Shown: one piece after another, positions 57,977 to 64,000 of the stretch
How positions within the stretch are numbered: the first letter of the stretch is position 1
Layout: every line of letters starts with the position of its first letter
Assembly (NCBI GenBank): GCA_032717465.1
Contig: CM064732.1
Coordinates: 32,773,138-32,837,137 of the forward strand
Source: Coenobita brevimanus
Lineage: Eukaryota; Arthropoda; Malacostraca; Decapoda; Coenobitidae
DNA length: 64,000 bases
Direction of reading: 5' to 3'
The notes under the pieces: generated by a model
What the model saw: only the letters and a program-made list of their open reading frames with translations
What the model was told of the DNA's origin: nothing
The model's database searches: none
Translations under genes and position numbers: made by a program

Positions 57977-59152
57977 GGTGGGGTGAGTAGAAGCAAAAGA
58001 AAGTGTCAAAGATTACCAGAAGTCAGCGAAAATTAAGAGGTAGGATTAGACGGACGAGACCACAACTAGGATAGGCTTAGGGAAAAGTGATTTAATAATC
58101 TATGGAGTAAATGGGAAGTTGTTGAATGCCTTGAAGAGTATGTATGTGGGTGCTAAGGCTGCAGTGCGTGTGGATAGTGAACTAGATGAATTTTTCTATC
58201 TGAATGTTGGATTGAAACAGGAATGTGTCATGTCTCCATGGTTGTTCAGTCTGTAAATAGATGGGGTTATAAAAGAGGTACAGTCACTGAACTCCGTAAT
58301 ATAGAGAGACTTTCTCAAGTATACCGCTGCGTAGTTTGTGTGCCCGCCGCCAGGGGTTGAGGGCAGCACTCATGATGTTTATGCTTTACACCCGAAGTCC
58401 ACGCCTTTTGAAATCAGCCGATTAATTCGGAAAATATAGTGCCATGGTCCACCTTGCAGCTAAAATATAGTGCCATGGCCCTGGCTCAGCTTATGTAAGC
58501 AACAGCGAAACAGAAACAGCAAGTTAAGAACAGTGTTCCAGTTGCATTACCATGGTGGAGGCAACGAGTGCGGGTGTTTCAACGTGGCGTCCAAAGCCAA
58601 ACACTTGCTGCGGAGATAGCATCTCCATGCTATACTGTAGAGCTCAGTGGGTACAGTCTATGAGTAATGTCCTCGGCCTTAGTAAATTTGTGAGTCAAGA
58701 GATGATGCCTCAAACGATGCTTAGAAATGGGCTGAGTTAGCAAGTGGAAGGGGAGAGAGTGTGGTGGGGAAGGGTGGGGGGAATCAGTGGATGGAGAGTT
58801 GGAGCTCGTGTATATTGATTCAAACTTGTGTGTCGACCCAAGCTGTGAAACTGAAAAATACTGAGGCGAGTTTTAGTGCAGAGAATACTATAGCCACAAC
58901 TCAGAGTCGAATAATGCGAAAAATAATTACATAAAACCAAGCTTCCCACACCCTGATTGGTAATGGAAGAGATGACGTGGGTGATTGGCCAAGAGTGCTA
59001 AGGGCGAGTTTGTCTCTGTCAGCCCAAGCAAGGCATTCTAAAATTAGACGGCCGCTCCAGTCCTCTTGTGACGTCAGCCGCATAGGTCAGGGGCAAGGTG
59101 GGTGGTCAGGACCATCAGGTAGCGGTCAAAGTTCTGCCTCACTAACGCTCTG

Positions 59153-59201
<49 letters not shown>

Positions 59202-59328
59202 AAATGATGTTATATATTAATAGACTTATTGGTACTCATAATTTTATTCATGTGAAAAATTGACAGTGATAAAAGAAGAGTTACTACAAAAGAAACGTAT
59301 GTAGTGACATCCGAAATCTGGCATAATT

Positions 59329-59390
<62 letters not shown>
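56522..59390. repeat. tandem duplication, unit 1 (2.87 kb)
   Basis: Starts ATGCTATGGTAACACTAAAA and is matched throughout by 59391-62250. It ends in (TA)n 59332-59390. It contains a (T)n at 57404-57418, (GA)n at 57799-57822 and 57938-57972, a LINE RT fragment (58088-58285) and (GT)n at 59155-59196. No host gene is recognised. Confidence 0.9.
58088..58285 (+). pseudogene. LINE RT fragment in duplication unit 1
   Basis: The plus frame reads IYGVNGKLLNALKSMYVGAK, then VRVDSELDEFFYLNVGLKQE, CVMSPWLFSL, a TAA, IDGVIKEV. This is the RT segment just before the catalytic box, the part deleted from the LINE copy at 38441-40722. Confidence 0.75.
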
Positions 59391-59394
<4 letters not shown>

Positions 59395-60787
59395 TATGGT
59401 AACACTAAAATGAGGTTGGTTTAGTTGCAACACGTCGAAGATAATTCATCCTTTCACTGTTTATTTTTAGTTTTTTTGCTGTACTCAATATAAGTTTCTG
59501 AAAAATTTTGTGCACATGCATTAGGAATATCATTGGTCTCTTTGGTCGCAGGTTCATTGATTTAGATCTTTTTAACCCCTCTTTCTAAGTAATGAATTTT
59601 GTTACCATTTAATATACTCTTATATGTGATTAATGCAAAGCATGCTGTTATTTAAGTGATAAATAACATACAAGATACCAGCAAGATTTATTGTGCAAAA
59701 TAAATCTCTAAGGATGAAGTGATACAAAGTCTCCAGTGTAAGTGAACAGCATTTTCACTAAGCCCCAGCAAAAGGACCTTGGCCAGTTTTGAGCACCAGA
59801 TTTCTGCATGCCACATTATCCTCTTTAGGCAGTTTTCCGAACAATGTTTTGCAGACTGAATGAGGAGAAAAGTTTAGGACCTCAAAAGACTCGAGCACTT
59901 AATTTTGCCAAAGCTTTGTATGGTACTGGAGTTGTCAGCTGCAAATTTCTCCATACCCTGGCTTCAGATAGATGTACCAAGGTTTGGATAGACCTGCTTA
60001 AGGGATCCTAAAGAGGACAGTAACTTTTTCGAAAGTCGACCACATCCACCAAATCCATAGCTCAATACTGTCACCACAGATCCTACCATGAATATGGTTT
60101 CTGTGAATACCTAGACGCCCTTTCCTGGTACTTCTTTAAACCCAGTGGTGCATGAAAAGTTATGTGGTAATCAAAGTAGTACTGGGTTACAGAATCACTA
60201 ACTGTAAATGCAAATAAGAGAAATAAGGCCAAATTATGCCAGCTTCCTCACTCCCAGGATTTTTTTTTTTTTTTCTTGCTTCTGCGACGGGTTTTTATAT
60301 AGCTTAAATGTCGTTCCAATACTGAACAAAAACGCCTGTTGAAAACAAGATTACAATGGCATTTTGGGACTCAAGAAGTAAGCATCAACAGTGGCTAAGA
60401 ATCCGGTATTTTTTATCGTCATGATGACTTCAACCTCAACACTATAAGAAATCTATTTCAATTTCTAGTATATCACTTGGCGAGAGCAACAAGTAAAGAA
60501 AGGTCGTCATTGTACCAATGGAATTGAAAGCAAGAAGGAGAGACAATTACAGCGAGACTGCAAACTGAAACGAGAAATTAGAGACCGTAAAAGAAGCGTA
60601 AACAGAAGATAATGAAAGTTGGAACGCCTGCAAAAAAGCAAAGCAGAAGACAGCGACAAAGAGAGAGAGAGAGAGAGATTCCAATAAGAAAAAAGAAAAA
60701 AATCCAATACAATAATGGCAAAATGATAGAAAAAGTAGTGGACAGTTGTCATTAATGTCATAAGCGAACAACGGGAAATGGCATGTG

Positions 60788-60827
<40 letters not shown>

Positions 60828-62003
60828 GGTGGGGTGAGTAGAAGCAAAAGAAAGTGTCAAAGATTACCAGAAGTCACCGAAAATTAAGAGGTAGGATTAG
60901 ACGGAGGAGATTACAACTAGGATAGGCTTAGGGAAAAGTGATTTAATAATCTATGGAGTAAATGGGAAGTTGTTGAATGCCTTGAAGAGTATGTATGTGG
61001 GTGCTAAGGCTGCAGTGTGTGTGGATAGTGAACTGGATGAATTTTTCTATCTGAATGTTGGATTGAAACAGGAATGTGTCATGTCTCCATGGATGTTCAG
61101 TCTGTAAATAGATGGGGTTATAAAAGAGGTAAAGTCACTGAACTCCGTAATATAGAGAGACTTTCTCAAGTATACCGCTGCGTAGTTTGTGTGCCCGCCG
61201 CCAGGGGTTGAGGGCAGCACTCATGATGTTTATGCTTTACACCCGAAGTCCACGCCTTTTGAAATCAGCCGATTAATTCGGAAAATATAGTGCCATGGTC
61301 CACCTTGCAGCTAAAATATAGTGCCATGGCCCTGGCTCAGCTTATGTAAGCAACAGCGAAACAGAAACAGCAAGTTAAGAACAGTGTTCCAGTTGCATTA
61401 CCATGGTGGAGGCAACGAGTGCGGGTGTTTCAACGTGGCGTCCAAAGCCAAACACTTGCTGCGGAGATAGCATCTCCATGCCATACTGTAGAGCTCAGTG
61501 GGTACAGTCTATGAGTAATGTCCTCGGCCTTAGTAAATTTGTGAGTCAAGAGATGATGCCTCAAACGATGCTTAGAAATGGGCTGAGTTAGCAAGTGGAA
61601 GGGGAGAGAGTGTGGTGGGGAAGGGTGGGGGGAATCAGTGGATGGAGAGTTGGAGCTCGTGTATATTGATTCAAACTTGTGTGTCGACCCAAGCTGTGAA
61701 ACTGAAAAATACTGAGGCGAGTTTTAGTGCAGAGAATACTATAGCCACAACTCAGAGTCGAATAATGCGAAAAATAATTACATAAAACCAAGCTTCCCAC
61801 ACCCTGATTGGTAATGGAAGAGATGACGTGGGTGATTGGCCAAGAGTGCTAAGGGCGAGTTTGTCTCTGTTAGCCCAAGCAAGGCATTCTAAAATTAGAA
61901 GGCCGCTCCAATCCTCTTGTGACGTCAGCCGCATAGGTCAGGGGCAAGGTGGGTGGTCAGGACCGTCAGGTAGCAGTCAAGGTTCTGCCTCACTAACGCT
62001 CTG

Positions 62004-62048
<45 letters not shown>

Positions 62049-62175
62049 AAATGCTATTATATATTAATAGACTTATTGGTACTCATAATTTTATTCATGT
62101 GAAAAATTTACGGTGATAAAAGAAGAGTTACTACCAAAGAAACGTATGTAGTGACATCCGAAATCTGGCATAATT

Positions 62176-62250
<75 letters not shown>
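59391..62250. repeat. tandem duplication, unit 2
   Basis: Near-identical to 56522-59390. Visible differences are few: loss of a few bases (GTGTACCT in the TTTTCCGTGTACCTGAACAA context; CT in TTTTCTGTTACC), scattered substitutions, and (GA)n/(GT)n lengths. It ends in the same TAATTTATTATATA sequence and (TA)n. Confidence 0.9.
60939..61136 (+). pseudogene. LINE RT fragment in duplication unit 2
   Basis: Second copy of the fragment at 58088-58285 with the same in-frame TAA, and W-M in place of W-L at the SPW motif. The shared stop shows that the LINE was already dead before duplication. Confidence 0.75.
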
Positions 62251-62268
<18 letters not shown>

Positions 62269-62272
62269 TGTA
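62178..62272. repeat. (TA)n microsatellite at the end of the duplication
   Basis: Two TA tracts joined by TTATATA, then a (CA)n-like stretch at 62291-62311. Confidence 0.95.
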
Positions 62273-62331
62273 TAATACACATACGTATTTACACACACAC
62301 ACAAACACACAGTGAGTTGGGGTTGTCATAT

Positions 62332-62845
62332 TGAGGTGGTATATTGGGATGTTATACTGGGCATGTTATACTGAGGTATTATACTGGGGTGGTATACTGG
62401 TGGTATATTGGGGTGTAATATTGGGGCTGTTATATTGGTGGTATATTGGGGTGCAATATTGCAGGTATTATACTGGGGTGTTATATTGGTGGTATATTGG
62501 GGCTGTTATATTGGTGGTATATTGCGGTGTTATATTGGTGGTATATTGGGGCTGTTATATTGGTGGTATATTGGGGTGCTATATTGCTGGTATTACATTG
62601 GGGTGTTATATTGGTGGTATATTTGGGTGTTACATTGGTGGTATATTGGGGCTGTTATTTTGGGGTGTTACACTGGTGGTATATTGGGGTGTTTTATTGG
62701 TGGTATATTGGGGTGTTACATAGGTGGTATATTGGGGCTGTTATATTGGTGGTATATTGGGGTGTTATATTGCGGGTGTTATATTGGAGTGTTATATTGC
62801 GGTGTTATATTGATGGTATACTGGGGGTGTTATATTGGGCCTCTT
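62332..62845. repeat. minisatellite, 25-bp unit (TGTTATATTGGTGGTATATT)
   Basis: About twenty units of TGTTATATTGG + TGGTATATTGGGGC (about 25 bp, itself two similar halves). It is open in all three plus frames (YIGGILGCY-type repeats), which argues for a simple repeat and not a gene. Confidence 0.9.
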
Positions 62846-63123
62846 ATATACGAGGCGAACAAGGTAATGCAGATTTCATTTGAATTCGATTCAGTTTCTT
62901 TATAGAGGAAAAGCTGTGGAGATATATAGGAAAAATGAAGGGTTATATTTTCCTCTCTTATCCAGCTCCAGCCAAGTCTGTGTATATGGCTTTGGTCCTA
63001 CACCCTAGCATGGCTAAAACATCATTTTTCTTATATTCAATACAATTACGATGACTTAAAGCTTCTCATTGTACTCTCTACACTTTTATGATAATACTGA
63101 ACAGAAAATAATGTTGTACCTAC

Positions 63124-63276
63124 CCTGCTATTCCGATTTGGAGTGAACTGGTCGCGTTTAATGGCACGTAGCCACTTGAAGGCAAGTTCTTTATCTTGCG
63201 AGAAGGAAAATACACTTACTTTTGGTCCATTTTTATAATTTCCCTTACATCTGGGAACACAACACATGTAAGGCAT
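63124..63276 (-). CDS. THAP zinc-finger domain, first coding exon (partial gene)
   Basis: From the ATG at 63276-63274 the minus strand reads MPYMCCVPRCKGNYKNGPKV, then SVFSFSQDKELAFKWLRAIK and TPNRNSR. This is the N-terminal half of a THAP domain: the Cys-x(4)-Cys pair at residues 5/6 and 10, the FxFP-like FSF, and the invariant Trp in KWLRAIKR. The Cys-x2-His half would be on the next exon: the reading ends AGG followed by GTAGGT, a strong splice donor, where THAP genes often have an intron (before the VCxxHF part). THAP domains bind DNA and occur in host regulators and in P-element-type transposases. The next exon lies at lower coordinates, and I cannot identify it in 62850-63120 or beyond. 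No stop or frameshift is seen. Confidence 0.65.
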
Positions 63277-64000
63277 TATTACCAAAGTAAAACATACAAA
63301 TAATGTAAATATCAATATATAAGACAATGTTTTTCCGTCCTTATTGTCATTGAACACACAGCGTGACCTCTCCCGACCATAGCTGATCCAACACTACCTA
63401 GACCTACCTAGTGCACGTCACAGCTTACCGTCCCCCCCCCCCCACCGACGAGGCCTTCTAATTTTAGAAGGCCTTGGCCAAAGTCAGACACCAACTCTCG
63501 CTCGTGATCTTGGCCTGAGGTTTACCTTTGAGAGACACAGGCGAACTTGCATCCATCCATTCTCATATGGCAGAACGAAGTCTACTGAAAATGCTCGTAT
63601 AAAAATAAATTTTTTGCTCAGGTGGCGAGTTCTCCTCTGTCATTCTTACTCCCTCATATAAACCCAAGGCATTCCAACAACCAAAAGGCACCAGGAGGCA
63701 TATTAACACACACTCCTGGTCAGTTTGAAGCTTGTACCTGTAGTTGTTTCTGAGCCCTAGCCCAGAAATGATTTTTTTTCTTTTTACTTTTTTATTATTG
63801 TCCAAAAAATTACTTAAGACAGCATTCTACCATCAAAAGGCACCAGTTCACCTTGAGAAACATGACTATGTGAAATTTCATGACTCTGTAGTGAACATTT
63901 TCTGAGTTTTGGCCCGGAAACGAAATCTGTACGCCTGACCAACCGTCCTACCGCCCAGCTCTATGAACAGACACCTATTGATCCCAGTAGATAACAACAT
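63277..64000. other. unassigned sequence upstream of the THAP exon, with a diverged repeat pair
   Basis: Poly(C) at 63431-63443. Two diverged roughly 160-base units begin near 63660 and 63825, sharing GGCATTCY-CA, CAAAAGGCACCAG and GCCC-GAAA words. The 63358-63560 part would be the promoter/5' side of the THAP exon; I see no clear TATA box. The minus-strand 80-residue frame at 63563-63805 has no known motif. Confidence 0.4.

Noticed and set aside
58552..58740. 62-residue frame conserved in both duplication units (also 61403-61591)
   Set aside because: Conservation only reflects the recent duplication; no recognised motif.
62332..62845. Three overlapping 130-165 residue open frames with YIGGILGCY-type repeats
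   Set aside because: All three plus frames are open at once because the 25-bp minisatellite lacks stop codons; no coding signature.

Overview
This is a eukaryotic, intergenic, repeat-saturated window. It most resembles an arthropod genome, probably a decapod crustacean. The reasons are the very long (GA)n, (TA)n and (CA)n tracts, the mixture of Jockey-, CR1-, I- and RTE-like LINE remnants with piggyBac, hAT and mariner DNA transposons, and a CR1-type LINE ending in short tandem repeats. The species cannot be fixed from the sequence alone. I see no bacterial-style genes, no CRISPR array and no complete host gene. The only candidate exon that may be a working gene is a THAP zinc-finger exon near the right end (63124-63276, minus), and it too could be transposon-derived.

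Layout, left to right. 1-1093: 5' part of a piggyBac-like transposon (minus), cut by the window edge. 2072-4268: 5'-truncated Jockey-like LINE (minus) with a tRNA-derived SINE just beyond its broken end. 5485-5835: a foldback with a microsatellite loop. 6739-12458: an LTR retroelement on the minus strand with two long direct LTRs (TG...CA ends), a gag-like remnant and no polymerase. 15141-15897: a TTAA-flanked piggyBac-type non-autonomous element. 17346-18214: a CR1-like LINE end between two (CA)n tracts. 19588-25302: a 5.7 kb hAT transposon with ends and a degraded transposase, carrying a second TTAA element and a LINE fragment. 26427-27035: a 180-bp tandem repeat. 28486-30593: a LINE copy split by a third kind of TTAA element. 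33381-35435: an I-like LINE with RNase H domain and tandem 3' repeats. 36573-38057: a decayed piggyBac transposase. 38441-40722: the longest copy of the RTE-like LINE. 40980-42170: a decayed, repeated ORF of unknown family. 44713-45714: a hAT-type MITE with target duplication. 46197-48285: a third copy of the first TTAA element, split by an almost complete mariner (46873-48200). 48.5-55.7 kb: a run of unrelated minisatellites and a long purine/pyrimidine-skewed block. 56522-62250: a 2.86 kb tandem duplication, nearly identical between units. 62332-62845: another minisatellite. 63124-63276: the THAP exon.

The elements form a readable nesting record: mariner inside a TTAA element; a TTAA element and a LINE inside a hAT; another TTAA element inside a LINE; LINE fragments inside a recent tandem duplication. 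The strongest theme is TTAA-targeting elements: two piggyBac transposase remnants, three copies of one non-autonomous family that keeps a conserved coding-like segment, one element of a different TTAA family, and several orphan TTAA ends. All boundaries were found by eye; percentages and family names need alignment to confirm.
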